Shown piece by piece: positions 21,601 to 32,930 of a stretch of 64,000 bases of DNA (positions within the stretch are counted from its first letter, which is position 1; every line of letters starts with the position of its first letter). A model generated the notes under the pieces. It ran no database searches. It saw only the letters and a list, made by a program, of their open reading frames with translations, and had not been told where the DNA came from. The translations under genes were made by a program, and so were the position numbers. Origin of the DNA: Microdochium bolleyi (Eukaryota > Ascomycota > Sordariomycetes > Xylariales > Microdochiaceae); the NCBI GenBank assembly GCA_001566295.1, contig KQ964258.1:186001-250000 (forward strand), given 5' to 3'.

Positions 21601-24081
21601 AACGGCCTAAGTGATGAGAGTCGGGGCAAGGTCCAGCTTCGATTGCTGGAAGCAGTACAGAACGCTCTCCAGCCTCTTCAAGACGAAGAGCGGCAGACCT
21701 CAGTTGCTGAGCACTTGACCGATGTCGAGATCCACAAGATCATCCTGGAAGGGTTGAAGGATCTCATAGAAGACTGTGGCGAAACACTGGTACAGGGTTG
21801 GGAGGTTTGCTTCCAGATCATCGACAGCGTCTTCGTACAGGATCGTGCGGGTGCAGAGACCCAGGGCGCATCGACGCCTCAGATTCGGCTGGCGACCCGG
21901 TCCAACAGACTCATTCGACCAGCCTTCAGTTCCCTCCAGCTCATCTGCTCAGATTTCCTCAGCTCTTTGCCAAACCCATGCTTCCTCATCCTCGTCGACA
22001 CACTATACAAGTTCTGCTCACAGGAGGACGATCTCAACATTGGCTTGACAACGGTCACCTTTTTCTGGGTCCTGTCCGATTTCCTGTCGAACAAGAACTC
22101 ATCTCTCCCGATATCCAATGAGCTCGTTGGCATTTCAGAAGAGGATCTAGTGGTGAAAGCCTCCTTAGCGGACAACGGCGCGTCAGATGCAGCACTGTGG
22201 ATGTTGCTGCTGCTGCGCTTGACTGCTGTCACTGCCGACGAGAGGATCGAGCTAAGGAACAGTGCGATACAGACCCTTCTTCGAATCCTGGATGCATATG
22301 GCGAGAAGCTCAGCCCGGAGGCTTGGTCCGTGTGCATTAAGTCGGTCGTCTTCAAACTCTTTTCGTCTATCGAGGAAGAGCTCAAGACAGTGGCAACAGT
22401 CGAAAGTGCAGACAAGTATCGCCAGGACTGGCATGACACGGCTGTAGTGATCTTGGACGGTATCTCGGGCCTCTTGTCCAATTACCTAGAAACACTGATC
22501 GAGCACCCGAGTTTCAACTCATACTGGCAAGAACTGCTTGGACACTTCGAAACCATGCTCGACTTTCATGTCCTGGACATCAACACTGCGACTTTCAAGG
22601 CGCTCACTCAGATATTGTCTCAATGTCAAAGTGGCTGCGTGAAGAACTTCGATTCGACCACAACTGAATTGGCCTGGCAGCTATGGGCTCGCGGTATCCC
22701 TATTTCGGATCAGAAGGATCTACAAAAGCTGACAGACAACCAAAAGTGCCTGCTGGCTTATGTTGCAGCTCTTCGCGATGTGTATCGACTGATCCAGGCC
22801 GACATAACCGTCGATCAGGTGGCAAGAATGCTGTCTCTTCTTGAGGACGCCATGCAGGCTGCTGTGCCAGAGGCGTTTGTAAGCGACATTGATTACATGA
22901 CACCTCTGCAGGGACAAGTACTCGACGTTCTTAGGATGCTTCGCACCGATATTCCTGGCGTTCCCTCTGCTCTGATCAAGCAAGCATCTAGCTTTGTCTC
23001 CCTGGCATACATGAAGCCACGGCAGCAAGAGATCGCGAACCCTAACAAGAAGCGCACTTTCGTTGCCATGTCGAAGTCATGCATGGTCCTTCTCAAAGAA
23101 CTAATTCTCGCTCGCACTTCTGATGTGGACATATACACCAGCGGGGCATATGTTGCTGCTCTCGAGGCTCTGTCGTTGCCGATCGTGCTCAAATACAGCT
23201 TTCCCGTTGTTGCGAAGTCGGCACAGCCGTGGCAAGAGGCTACAACTTCGGCACTGGCGATTTTGGAAGGCACCATACCGCAGTTGTCGTTGTTGTCGGT
23301 CCCCTCCACTGCGCTCCCGGATATTTGGGACATGGTAGTCGTCATCACTAATAGTGTCACGAACGCAGACTGTGAGCTGCAGACTGGACCGAACAGTCTT
23401 GCTGGCGACGAGGCTTTTGATATCGAGTCATTTCAGCGTCTGCTCACACTCATCATACCTGCCCTGGGAGGCGAGGTTGTCCCGGAGAAGACACGGCAGA
23501 TGTTTGCGGAGAACCTGTTCCAGACATCAATCATCCATCCGCCATCGCATGCTGAGCGCGACATGATATATGGGGCCAGCGGTGGTGGTGCCAGTGGCCT
23601 GGCTAACCTCTACCAGCCACGAACTGGACTTACTACCGATTTCGAGCCTTCTAAGCGGAGCAAGATGAGCTACGTCTGCCTGGATCAGCTGTTCGCCCTC
23701 GTCAGTTGTCGCGACGAGCAGGGGAGCGATGAGTCATTTGTCAGGCTCGCCCGTGCCACCGCGCCCTACACGATTCTGAGGTCGGGTTTGATCCTCCGTG
23801 CCTACATTGCCGATCAGCCTTTGAGAGGGAGGATGCCACAGCCGCTGAGCCAGCGGAAGGAGCTCTACCATGTCTTGCAGAAGTTGGTGGATCTGCAGAG
23901 TGAGCCCGCCGCGATCCCGGACACCCCCAACGTGGAGAGTGAGAAGAGAAAACATCTGTTCAGGCTGTATCCACTGCTCAGCAAGGCGCAGGCTGTTGCG
24001 GCCCGTGGAGGAGACATGACCGTGGTCGGACTGCTCGCCAAGGCTGCAGACGCCATCGGAGATGAGCTAGGATTGATGTAG
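18686..24081 (+). CDS. MON2: MON2 endosome-Golgi trafficking scaffold
   Basis: Four exons (18686-18763, 18821-18887, 18977-19357, 19415-24081) join in frame to 1730 residues, close to the usual MON2/Ysl2 size. Introns of 57, 89 and 57 bp have GT..AG ends and CTAAC-type branch sites. The N-terminal domain (about 1-175) has the dimerisation/cyclophilin-binding layout of large Arf-GEF relatives. A HUS-like block follows with TLFLWKR-type and AYRVFRDICLLTE motifs, then long alpha-helical repeats to the C-terminus. No Sec7 catalytic domain is seen, which separates MON2 from BIG/Sec7 proteins. A Ser/Pro-rich insert (about 320-370) and another near 630 look disordered. MON2 acts on late Golgi and endosomes with Dop1 and the flippase Neo1. 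Early introns clustered at the 5' end are usual for large fungal genes. Confidence 0.93.
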
Positions 24082-24374
24082 TACACCTCTGCGGTTATGG
24101 GTTGCAGACTTGCCTTAGCAGCGAATTAATTTATCGAAAGGTCAAACCTTTGAATTTGTGCCCTTACGTTTGACAAAGAACTTGTGCGGTGCTTACTGAC
24201 GGTATGGGTGATGGTAGTGTGTACATAGAGGTTAAACACCCCGGTTGATGCCGGACGCGGGTGGGCCCGGGCAGGTGCCGCTAGTGCGGGTGGGTGGGTG
24301 GACTGACGTTTGCTCGATCGGAGCTGGCCACCTCTGGCATTCTCACCACCACCACCACCACATCATCCGCCACG

Positions 24375-25676
24375 ATGTCACTGCTGCACTCGGAGAAGGT
24401 GCTGCTGACGCCCGCCATACGGCGAGGCCTCGTGCAGCCAGCAAAGGCCAATGCCCTCCGGGCCTCGACGCTTGCCTCTTCCGCCCTCGTCACCGGCTCG
24501 ACACAGGCGCGACGCCACCCCCGACACCACAACACCACAAAATCCCAGACCCGGAGCTTCCAGAGCTCGTCACGAGCCTTCCTCGGCCCTGGCACAGGCG
24601 TCCTTGGCTCCGGCGGCGGTTCTCTCGGCCCGCTACCACCCTCATACTTCCAGCGCCCATCGCTGCCCGCCAACACAGTCATCCGCTTCGTGCCTCAGCA
24701 GACGGCCTGGATCGTCGAGCGCATGGGCAAGTTCAACCGCATCCTCGAGCCCGGCTTGGCCATCCTCGTGCCCTTCATCGACCGCATCGCGTACGTCAAG
24801 TCCCTCAAGGAATCCGCGATCGAGATTCCCTCGCAATCCGCCATCACCGCCGACAACGTGACCCTCGAGCTCGACGGGGTGCTGTTCACGCAGGTCTTCG
24901 ATGCGTACAAGGCCTCCTACGGCGTCGAGGACGCAGAGTACGCCATCAGCCAGCTCGCGCAGACCACGATGCGCTCCGAGATCGGCCAGCTCACGCTCGA
25001 CCACGTCCTCAAGGAGCGCCAGCAGCTCAACACCAACATCACGGCCGCCATCAACGAGGCCGCCCAGGCGTGGGGCGTTACCTGCCTGCGTTACGAGATC
25101 CGCGACATCCACGCTCCGCCCGCGGTCGTCGAGGCCATGCACCGCCAGGTCACCGCCGAGCGCTCTAAGCGCGCCGAGATCCTTGAGTCCGAAGGCCAGC
25201 GGCAGTCGGCCATCAACATCGCCGAAGGAAAGAAGCAGAGCGTGATTCTCGCGTCCGAGGCTATCCGCTCCGAGAACATCAACCGTGCGACCGGTGAGGC
25301 CGAGGCCATCCTGATGAAGGCCAAGGCCACGGCCAACGGCATCGACGCGGTCGCCAAGGCCATCGCCACGGGTGGCGAGTCCGCTCAGGGTGCGGTCAGC
25401 ATGAACGTCGCGGAGAAGTACGTCGATGCGTTCGCCAAGCTCGCGCGCGAGAGCACCGCGATCGTGGTACCGGGCAATGTGGGCGATATCGGCGGCATGA
25501 TCGCCACGGGGCTGAGCGTGTACGGCAAGGTCGGCGAGGCGCAGAGCAAGACTATGTCGAGGCAGATGCTGCAGAAGAGCGGTATCGTCGAGGCGGAGGA
25601 GGCCGGGAGCGGCAAGCCGAAGAGCGTGGTTGACTCGGTCGTGGATGAGTTTGACAACACTACTGCCAAGCGGTGA
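24375..25676 (+). CDS. Stomatin-like protein 2, mitochondrial
   Basis: A single exon of 433 residues from the ATG at 24375, which follows a run of ACC triplets in the leader. Residues 1-75 are rich in Arg, Ser and Ala with few acids, fitting a mitochondrial presequence. The SPFH/prohibitin-type domain follows: VIRFVPQQTAWIVERMGKF, LEPGLAILVPFIDRIAYV, SLKE and IPSQSAITADNVTLELDG. The later helical stretch has AERSKRAEILESEGQRQS and ASEAIRSENINRATGEAEA, then the C-terminal stomatin-like segment. By family knowledge SLP2 forms ring oligomers at the mitochondrial inner membrane with cardiolipin and prohibitins, and scaffolds proteases and respiratory complexes. The frame is also open to an upstream ATG at 24294; 24375 is preferred because it starts directly with the presequence. 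Confidence 0.93.
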   Translation: MSLLHSEKVLLTPAIRRGLVQPAKANALRASTLASSALVTGSTQARRHPRHHNTTKSQTRSFQSSSRAFLGPGTGVLGSGGGSLGPLPPSYFQRPSLPANTVIRFVPQQTAWIVERMGKFNRILEPGLAILVPFIDRIAYVKSLKESAIEIPSQSAITADNVTLELDGVLFTQVFDAYKASYGVEDAEYAISQLAQTTMRSEIGQLTLDHVLKERQQLNTNITAAINEAAQAWGVTCLRYEIRDIHAPPAVVEAMHRQVTAERSKRAEILESEGQRQSAINIAEGKKQSVILASEAIRSENINRATGEAEAILMKAKATANGIDAVAKAIATGGESAQGAVSMNVAEKYVDAFAKLARESTAIVVPGNVGDIGGMIATGLSVYGKVGEAQSKTMSRQMLQKSGIVEAEEAGSGKPKSVVDSVVDEFDNTTAKR

Positions 25677-26264
25677 GAAACCCAGGTCGACAGAGGAAAG
25701 ACCGACCAGAGGCGAGGGCCGGGATTCCTTTGGTGATCGCAGAGGGCGAGCTTGTGTATTACATAGCCTATCTATCTCTCTATCATAGCAGAGATGATGG
25801 CCTGTACAGATAAACGAAAAGGGACGAGACTGCTCAGGAGGCCCAATCTCCACAGCGGCGGGAGTGGAGAGTGGCTTTCCTGGCATCAGGAAATATCCGA
25901 AACCTAGCATGTACAAATATACAAAAATCAGCAAATTATCTACTTCGGTATGTCGTACAATCAAGACTAACATGTAATCTTGCAATAATGATCTTTGAAG
26001 TTTTGTCTGCCTTGAAGGCCCTCCGTTGTGCCTTGTGTCATTTCCCCGCAGACAGCTCAGGGAACCCCCCCTCCGGAGTACATGGCGTTACTGGCGGCAA
26101 GGTTGTGAGTGAGACGAACTGCTCATCTTCCTTCCGTGTCGAGGCTCAAGATCAAACCGATCTCCCAAGGATACCCTAGGGTAGTCTCACGACAATTACA
26201 CAGTCGACATTTCATGAACAGCTCCGGTCCAGCATTTACCTGCACGTCTTCACAAGCCACCCCA
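25677..26264. other. Intergenic region, nothing recognised
   Basis: The 3' flank of the stomatin-like gene and upstream region of the deoxyribosyltransferase-like gene. The latter's frame is open to 26109 but without conserved sequence. Confidence 0.5.
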
Positions 26265-26792
26265 ATGATGGCGTCCTCCAGAGCACAACTCATCCGCGCC
26301 CCGTCGCGCGTGGACACGATCAGCTACCCGTCGGCGTCTGTCTTCCTCGCGGGCTCGACATCGTCGCAGACAGGCGGGGACTGGCGCACGGAACTTACCA
26401 CGCTCCTCTCTGCCTGCCCCGTCACAATCCTCGACCCGGCGCGGCCAGACTGGGACTCTACCTGGCGCGAGCACGCCGACTTCACGCCGTGGAGGGAGCA
26501 GGTGGAGTGGGAGCTGGACATGCAGGCCGCGGCTGCGGTGGTCGTGGTGTGGTTCGCCGCGGACACGAAGGCGCCGATCAGCCTGCTCGAGCTGGGCCTC
26601 GTTGCGAAGGCGAGGGTTGTTGCGGGAGGGGTGGAGAGCGGGAGTAAGGCGCTTGTGGTGTGCGAGGAGGGGTACTGGAAGGAGGGGAACGTCAGGATGG
26701 TGTGCGAGCGGTACGGGGTTGAGGTTGTCGACGACGGAGTGGAGGGGCTGGAAAGGTGTTTGCGGCGTAGGTTTGGGATGGTCCGTCTCTGA
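26265..26792 (+). CDS. Nucleoside 2-deoxyribosyltransferase-like protein
   Basis: A single exon of 175 residues. The fold signature is clear: VFLAGSTSSQTGGDWRTEL at the N-terminus, then TILDPARPDWDSTW, WREQVEWELDMQAAAAVVVVW, and KAPISLLELGLVAKAR, where a glutamate sits in the position typical for the family. This matches the Nuc_deoxyrib_tr_2 class of small fungal proteins related to nucleoside deoxyribosyltransferases, which transfer a deoxyribose between bases. Whether this member is an enzyme or a nucleotide-binding relative cannot be told from sequence. The start at 26265 was chosen because conserved sequence begins 18 residues later. In-frame ATGs at 26109, 26214 and 26268 are alternatives. 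No targeting signal is obvious, so it is probably cytosolic. Confidence 0.83.
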   Translation: MMASSRAQLIRAPSRVDTISYPSASVFLAGSTSSQTGGDWRTELTTLLSACPVTILDPARPDWDSTWREHADFTPWREQVEWELDMQAAAAVVVVWFAADTKAPISLLELGLVAKARVVAGGVESGSKALVVCEEGYWKEGNVRMVCERYGVEVVDDGVEGLERCLRRRFGMVRL

Positions 26793-27390
26793 GCAGACAG
26801 GTTCACGGCGGAAGCGTCGCGGACTTGATATTGTCACAATCTAGAAGGGGGTCTCTGCGGTGCATTTATGTCCAACCTTGCACCTGAGTTGTGCAGGAAG
26901 GCGAACATTGGCACGTTGTAGATATGAGGGTTACTGAAACAACCAGCCAAGCTAAGTTGCGCCGTGGCTATTGGGAACCCTGAACACCTCTGGAGGAGTT
27001 CCATGTTCGCGGCCGAGACTCGAGATGTCCTTGTCATGATGGAAGCCGTAGCCCAGTCGCAACGGGCCTAGCGCTGCGGAGTCGCAGCTTCCCCAACCCT
27101 GGGAAGAACAAGAACCCCGCCACCAGGTCCCTGCCTGTCGCCCACTTCTGCTGGGGGCAGCTCCATCATGGGCACTTCCTCCGTCTCCGTCCTCTCCAGC
27201 TCCATACTTTGACCAGTTGCCCCCGGAGCGGTTGCTCTTCTCCCTTGCTTCCACAATTCACACTTGTTTGCTTCATGTATCGCTAGACTCGGACGCTCAA
27301 GTATCATCCACCGGTGCTCTCCGTCGCCTCGTCCATCCTTCTTTCTCTTCTAGCCCGCGCCCCGCCTCGTCAAGGAGCCTCTCACCAGCC
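26793..27390. other. Promoter region of the RGG-protein gene
   Basis: About 600 bp, turning C/T-rich over the last 250 bases as in fungal 5' leaders. No gene seen. Confidence 0.5.
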
Positions 27391-28701
27391 ATGGACGACC
27401 AATTCCAAAGCCGCACCGATGACGACCTCTTCGCCGACGACTTTGAGCCTGTAGAGGTCCAGCCCGTCACGCAGCCTGCCGCCGCGCCTGTGAAACCAAC
27501 ACCGCCGGCACCAGCTGCAACGGTCGACAAAGCTCCCGAATCCGCGTCCGAGCCACAAGTGCCCGTCGCAAATCCCGTCGCAGCAGCCCCGAAGGCCCCG
27601 AAAGATGGCCTCAGCCAGTCCCGGCACGCGACGCCAGCCAAGCAAAGGCCCCCTCGCAACCGCAAGACTTCCCCTAAGCCCGCAGCTCCCAAGAACAACA
27701 AGCAGCCCAAACAACCCACGGCCAAGGCTGCCGCAGCCCCCGAGCCTACCGTTGCCACGCAGTCACAAGCCCCCGAAGAGCCAGCGCAGCCAGATGAAGC
27801 CGCTACCTCCACTGCGCCCGCGACTGCCGCCGGCACACCCGCGATCAAGGGCACACCACACAAGGGCGGCTCTAACACAGCCTCGGTCGACCGTCTCGGT
27901 TCAGGCCAGAACCCGCGGACCAAGCTGTCGGACAAGGAGCTGTCAGACAAAATGGAGCGCATGCGGCTCGCCGCAATCGAGCGCACGCGCAAGTTCGAGC
28001 AAGCAGAGAAGGACTCGCAGTCACACGCAGTTGCATACGAAAAGGGCATGGAGGAGTTGCGCAAGCGACGAGCCGAGGAGGCTGAGAAGCGCAAGCGCAG
28101 TGAGGAGGAGAGGCGCCGCATGGACGACGAGCGAGAGCGCAACAGAGAGCGCAAAATGCGCGCCATGAGCGCCAAGACACCCGGTGCTAACTGGGATGAT
28201 GGCAAGGAGGCACGGATGGCGGAGGAGGATACGCACGATCGCCGTAGGGGAGGATTCAGGGGCGCACACGGTGGTATCAGAGGCACAAGGGGGGGACTCG
28301 GCGGCAGTCGCTTCTCCGAGCGTGAAGGACCCGATAACTCGTCAAAGGAGCTGTTTGATGCCGATGAGCCTCGCGGCGGATCCAGCCGGGGACGGGGAGG
28401 CCGGGGACGTGGTGATCGTGGTGATCGTGGTGGTGGCAGAGGTGGCCGTGGAGGCCGGGGCGGTGCGCAGAACGGATCACGGCCAGAGAATCCCCAGAAG
28501 CCACCTAAAGCAGACGAGTTTCCAGCACTGCCGGGCTCGGACAAGCCTGCGACGAAACCGGAAACCAAGATCGAGATGCCCGACAAGAAGGACTTCCCCA
28601 GCCTGTCTTTGACGGACCCTGCGTCTCCGCCTGTAGGCAGATGGGACGAGGAGATGGAGTACATGGACGCCGCAGCCGCTGCGAAGTCGACGAGCACGTA
28701 G
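27391..28701 (+). CDS. RGG-box RNA-binding-type protein with coiled coil
   Basis: A single exon of 436 residues. Residues 1-30 are acidic (DDLFADDFEPVEV). About 30-190 are low-complexity Pro/Ala/Lys sequence. About 195-265 form a strongly charged coiled coil (KLSDKELSDKMERMRLAA, then Glu/Arg repeats). About 285-370 are a glycine/arginine region with many RGG and RGRGG units, typical of RNA-binding proteins modified by arginine methylation. The C-terminal part has FPALPG and FPSLSL, short aromatic motifs often found in translation-associated RNA proteins, and ends acidic. Probable role: cytoplasmic mRNA or ribosome-associated protein; no exact orthologue name can be given. The start at 27391 follows a CT-rich leader and gives a sensible N-terminus; the frame is open further upstream but the sequence there is not protein-like. 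Confidence 0.82.
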   Translation: MDDQFQSRTDDDLFADDFEPVEVQPVTQPAAAPVKPTPPAPAATVDKAPESASEPQVPVANPVAAAPKAPKDGLSQSRHATPAKQRPPRNRKTSPKPAAPKNNKQPKQPTAKAAAAPEPTVATQSQAPEEPAQPDEAATSTAPATAAGTPAIKGTPHKGGSNTASVDRLGSGQNPRTKLSDKELSDKMERMRLAAIERTRKFEQAEKDSQSHAVAYEKGMEELRKRRAEEAEKRKRSEEERRRMDDERERNRERKMRAMSAKTPGANWDDGKEARMAEEDTHDRRRGGFRGAHGGIRGTRGGLGGSRFSEREGPDNSSKELFDADEPRGGSSRGRGGRGRGDRGDRGGGRGGRGGRGGAQNGSRPENPQKPPKADEFPALPGSDKPATKPETKIEMPDKKDFPSLSLTDPASPPVGRWDEEMEYMDAAAAAKSTST

Positions 28702-29239
28702 GAGACTCGCGACTGCAGCAGCCGATCTCGAAGCAATATGTGGTGTAAACAGAGTACAGGCACTCACAGCCCCGAGTCTTCGGAAAGACACGAGGACGGG
28801 TGGCCAAGCTACTGCTACCATGCGTGCAGTGGACGGTGCCATCTGTTGCACCTGCGGCAAACGAAGAGCGCGAGATGAGCAAGGAACTGCCACTACACAC
28901 GGGGAATGTGGCAGGAAGATGAAAGGGGCATCAGGAAGCGGGCAGTAGTTAACACGATACCAGATACCACAAAACAACCAGGCGGGACGAAGCAATATCT
29001 TTACCTTTGGAAAGGCCAGTCTCCTCTGCTGGCTCCCCCAGGTTGCACTGTCACACCGCGTGTATGCCGTGTCCAATTCTTCTTGCAACTGAATGATGAA
29101 GGATCTATGCCGAGGCTCCTATGCTCCAAACGCCTTTTGTTGTAAATCTTGGGCCTATTCCTGCCACTTTTGTGCCTCGCTGTATGGCAGACCTTGCCCA
29201 CGGCCGGATTTCCTTGGCCTGTGTATGCCCACATCTCCT
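28702..29239. other. Convergent 3' flanks
   Basis: The 3' regions of the plus-strand RGG gene and the minus-strand LUC7 gene. No gene recognised. Confidence 0.5.
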
Positions 29240-30230
29240 TTACCGGTACCCACGACCGCTTCTACCACCGCCGCCACCTCCTCCCCATCCACCAGCTCCT
29301 CCGCCGCCGCCACCGCCGCCGGGCCCTCTCCGCGGACCTCTCGAGCCCCAGCCATCATCGCCTCCCCTCGGACCACCAGGGCCACCTCCCATACCACCGC
29401 CACCTCCTGCCCGGCCCATGCCACCCCCGCCGTCATCCATCCCTGGCCGGGGCCGATGCCGCGAGTCCTTTGGCATCGCCTCGTACGTCTTGCGCATCTG
29501 CGCATAACCCAGGTGCATCTTTCCGTAGAAGTGGTCCGCCAGCCGCCGGTCGTTGTCCAGCCTGCTCAGATACGCGCCGCACACGTCGCACACCTGGAGC
29601 TTCTGGTGGCCCGAGGGCCCGCTGGTGTCGGAGAGCGCCTTGAGCTCGCGCTCGCGCTCGGCTTTTTGCTGCTGCGCCTGGCGCACGCGGAAGAACTCGT
29701 CGAGGGCGCGGCTCACCTCGCCCATGTCGGCGAGAACCTGGACCTCGACGAGCCCGTCGTTGACGCTGGCGGCCAGGTCCGAGATCTGCTTGAGCAGCAC
29801 ATTGGTCTGGCGGATCTCCTCGGGCGTCTTCTCGAGGCGGCGCTGCGCCGTGTCGATGCGCCGGTTGCAGTCGTCAATGTACTTCTGCAGGTCGCGGCGG
29901 TAGTCGTACTCAAAGTCGTGCTGCTTCTTGGCCTGCTCCGGAAGGGCCTCGTACTCGGCCTTGAGGGACTCGGAGTGGATCTTGGGGCAGGGACCGAGAT
30001 CCTGCTTGGTGTTGGTGAAGAGGTCGTGCGGGCAGGTGCCGACGAGGTAGGACCGGCAGACTTTGGGGTCCGTGAGGGAGAGATTGGCGTGGGACGAGGA
30101 GATGGGGTTGCCCATAAGCTGCTCTGTGAGGAGGGGAAGGGCGGTGTTAGTCGGTCGGGCACGCGCGAGGGAGGGAGGGAGCGAGAGAATGGGAGGACGT
30201 ACCGAGCAGCTTCCGTTGCTCTGCGGCCAT
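29240..30230 (-). CDS. LUC7: U1 snRNP protein LUC7
   Basis: Two exons (30203-30230 and 29240-30123) with a 79-bp intron (GTACGT donor, CACAG acceptor, ACTAAC branch) join to 303 residues. The start MAAEQRKLLEQLMG is the LUC7 hallmark. The first zinc finger (CCCH type) runs through VCRSYLVGTCPHDLF and LGPCPKIHSE. A coiled coil follows, then the second zinc finger (C2H2 type) with LQVCDVCGAYLS and LADHFYGKMHLGYAQMR. The C-terminus (about 235-303) is an almost pure Gly/Arg tail. LUC7 is a U1 snRNP subunit that stabilises 5' splice-site pairing. In this lineage the tail is glycine-rich rather than the RS-rich tail of animal LUC7-like proteins. The gene is divergent from GPI16 with about 600 bp between starts. 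Confidence 0.95.
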
Positions 30231-30828
30231 GACGGCGGGTTGTGTCGTCTCACAGTAGGCGGATAGTGCGTGGGTGTGCGCAGGTGGGTGCAGGGCCGGG
30301 AGTGTCGTGACTGTCGTGACTGCCGGGAAATGCACAAGATGATGATGCTGGCAACGAGGCTATCGCGGAGCCTGGCCTTGCGCGTGCGCGGTCGGAGGAG
30401 GAGAGAAAATAAAAGGTGGAGCTGGGGAAGCTGCCGCCTGCGCCTGCGGCTGCTGGGCAGGGGTCTCTAACTTAGTGGCAAGCGTACCTTAAGGTATGGA
30501 CCGGCATCCAACTTCCACAGGGCACCTGGGTGCTGCGATGCCCCACGATATGTTTAGCTAGCTGCTGTGTACCCGGACTTGGCGATCTGGTCACTTCACG
30601 CATCCCACAACGACTCTCTCGCAACGACAAGCAGCCTCGAGGCGCCCTGCACCGACCAACGCAGGCTGATCCGACCGAAGCAGGGCATATGGAGTGCCTG
30701 GAGTAGTGCACGACAGCTCGACGACTGGACTGCATCCCTCCCACCGGGGCCATCACCACCACCACCGCCTTTCCCCTGCCCATCGAGACGACCACCCTTC
30801 GAGCCGCACGCCGGCCACAGCTGCCGTG
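30231..30828. other. Divergent promoter region of LUC7 and GPI16
   Basis: About 600 bp. The GPI16 side is rich in ACC-type triplets in the leader. No gene or clear TATA box was seen. Confidence 0.55.
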
Positions 30829-32796
30829 ATGGCGCCCATAATGTCCCGCCTCCTCTCCGCATTGATCCCCATCTCGCTGCTCTTCTCGCAAGTCCGGGCC
30901 GACCCCGACTACCACGAGCAGCTCGACCTCAAGCCCCTACCTGGCTCCTCGCTTCTTGCCAGCTTCAATTTCCGCTCCAACACTTCCCTCTCCGAATTCG
31001 AGGCGCACAACTACCGCTACTTCCCGCGCTCCCTGGGCCAGCTGCTGCAGCACGTAGGCACCAGGGAATTGCACCTGCGCTTCGCCCTTGGCCGCTGGGA
31101 TGCAGAGAGCTGGGGCGCCAGGCCGTGGGATGGCACCAAGGAGGGCGGCACCGGAGTCGAGCTCTGGGCCTGGCTAGATGCGCAGACTGAGGAGGAGTAG
31201 GTTTCTCACCACAATGTGCAAAGGCGAATCCCAAGAAGAACAGACAAGTGCTGACAATAAGCCTTACAGAGCCAACCACAAATGGTTAACCCTGACCAAC
31301 GCCCTGTCTGGCCTCTTCTGCGCCTCGCTCAACTTCATCGACGAGACAAGGACGACGCGGCCCGCCATGTCCTTCCAGCCCGAAGGCGATCACTCTCCCG
31401 AGGCCATGGAGAATATGCACCTCCTCCATGGCGTCCTGCCCCGCGAGATTGTGTGTACGGAGAACCTCACACCCTTCCTGAAGCTGCTCCCTTGCAAGGG
31501 CAAGGCTGGTGTATCGTCCCTGCTCAGCGGCCACAAGATGTTCGACGCTTCGTGGCAGAGCATGGCCATTGATGTCCGTCCCGTGTGCCCCACGGGCCAG
31601 GAGTGTGTTCTGCAAGTAGAGCAGACCATCGACATGGTTCTGGACATTGAGCGCTCGAAGCGGCCGATTGGTCAGTGTTTCTGTACAAAGGTTGTCCCAT
31701 TACTTATATGTGCTAACGTCTCGCAGCTAACCCCATTCCTCGCCCGCCGCCTGCGCACGAAATGAAGTGCAATGCCTCCAAGCCGTACAACTCCGGCGAT
31801 GCCTGCTTTCCGGCCGCTAGAGGACAAGGGATAGAGTGGTCGCTACACGAGGTCTTTGGCAAGAACATCAAGGGCACGTGCCCGCTGACGAACCCGGACA
31901 TCCCGCCCGTCTGCATCGAGGTGCCAGACCAGCGCAGCATCTACATGACCATGGGTGGAGCTAGGGAGGTCCGGCAGGAGGGCTCGCAGAGGAGATGTTA
32001 CTTCAACCCTTCTGAGGGTGACTTCTCCTTGGTGCTGCCCGCTCTGCCATATGATGGGCCCGACGCTGTCTCGTCTGCTGACGAGGCCGTCCAGCCAGAG
32101 ACACCGCTACTCTACGCTGAGCGCACTTTCACCGGTCACGGCCAGGAGCGCGGTGGTGTGCAGACGATCCTAACCAACCCCAGCCCGGACAGCGCAGTCG
32201 AGTTTGTCTACATGCAGACCCTGCCCTGGTTCATGCGCATCTACCTGCATACCCTCGAGGCCCGCATCGCCGGCCAGCCCGGGACCAAGAACGATATCGT
32301 GGAGGAAATCTACTACCGCCCGGCCCTAGACCGGGTCCGCGCCACCCAGCTGGAGCTGCGCATGCGCATCCCGCCCGCGAGCACCGTCTTCCTGACGTAC
32401 GACTTTGAGAAGACGATCCTAAGGTACACCGAGTACCCTCCCGACGCCAACCGGGGCTTTGACATTGCCTCAGGCATCATCACGATCCTGCCCTCGGGCG
32501 CCGTTCCGGGCTCCAAGACGTCCAATCTGCGGACAACGAGTCTCATGCTGTCCCTCCCCACTCCGGACTTCAGCATGCCATACAATGTCATCATCTTCAC
32601 GAGCACAGCCATTGCGCTAGCGTTTGGCGGCCTGTACAACATTCTTGTGCGGCGTTTTGTCGGGGCCGACGAGGGTCCGGACCCAGTGCTCGGCGGGCTC
32701 AAGGGCAAGATTGCCGGGTTGCTGGCGAAGCTGCGAGCGAAGATCAAGGGCGAGGCGCCGGCCGCAGTAGATGCCCAGCCGCCCAAGGCCGACTAG
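30829..32796 (+). CDS. GPI16: GPI transamidase subunit GPI16 (PIG-T)
   Basis: Three exons (30829-31196, 31270-31670, 31727-32796) join to 612 residues, the usual length. A signal peptide (about 1-24) is followed by YHEQLDLKPLPGSSLLASF, a clear Gpi16 start. The lumenal domain has HNYRYFPRSLGQLL, FCASLNFID, LPREIVCTENLTPFLKLLPC, CYFNPSEGDFSLVLP and FMRIYLHTLEA. A transmembrane helix near residues 535-560 (IIFTSTAIALAFGGLYNIL) leaves a short basic cytosolic tail. GPI16 is a core lumenal subunit of the GPI transamidase in the ER membrane, linked to the Gpi8 protease, which swaps a C-terminal propeptide for the GPI anchor. Introns are 73 and 56 bp, the second with a GCTAACG branch site. A second in-frame ATG lies four codons downstream at 30841. 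Confidence 0.95.
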
Positions 32797-32930
32797 GCTA
32801 TGCATATCTCTTCAGGTTGTAACTCATATATACAAAATCATACGAATACCAGCGACTGTGTTCTGGCTATGCTACACGACTGAGTGTAAATGCGATGCTT
32901 TCCCCCTCACCACTCCCTCCATTTTCCCCT

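Noticed and set aside
24294..24374. Upstream in-frame start for stomatin-like protein 2
   Set aside because: The extra 27 residues include a Thr run coded by ACC repeats, typical of an untranslated leader.
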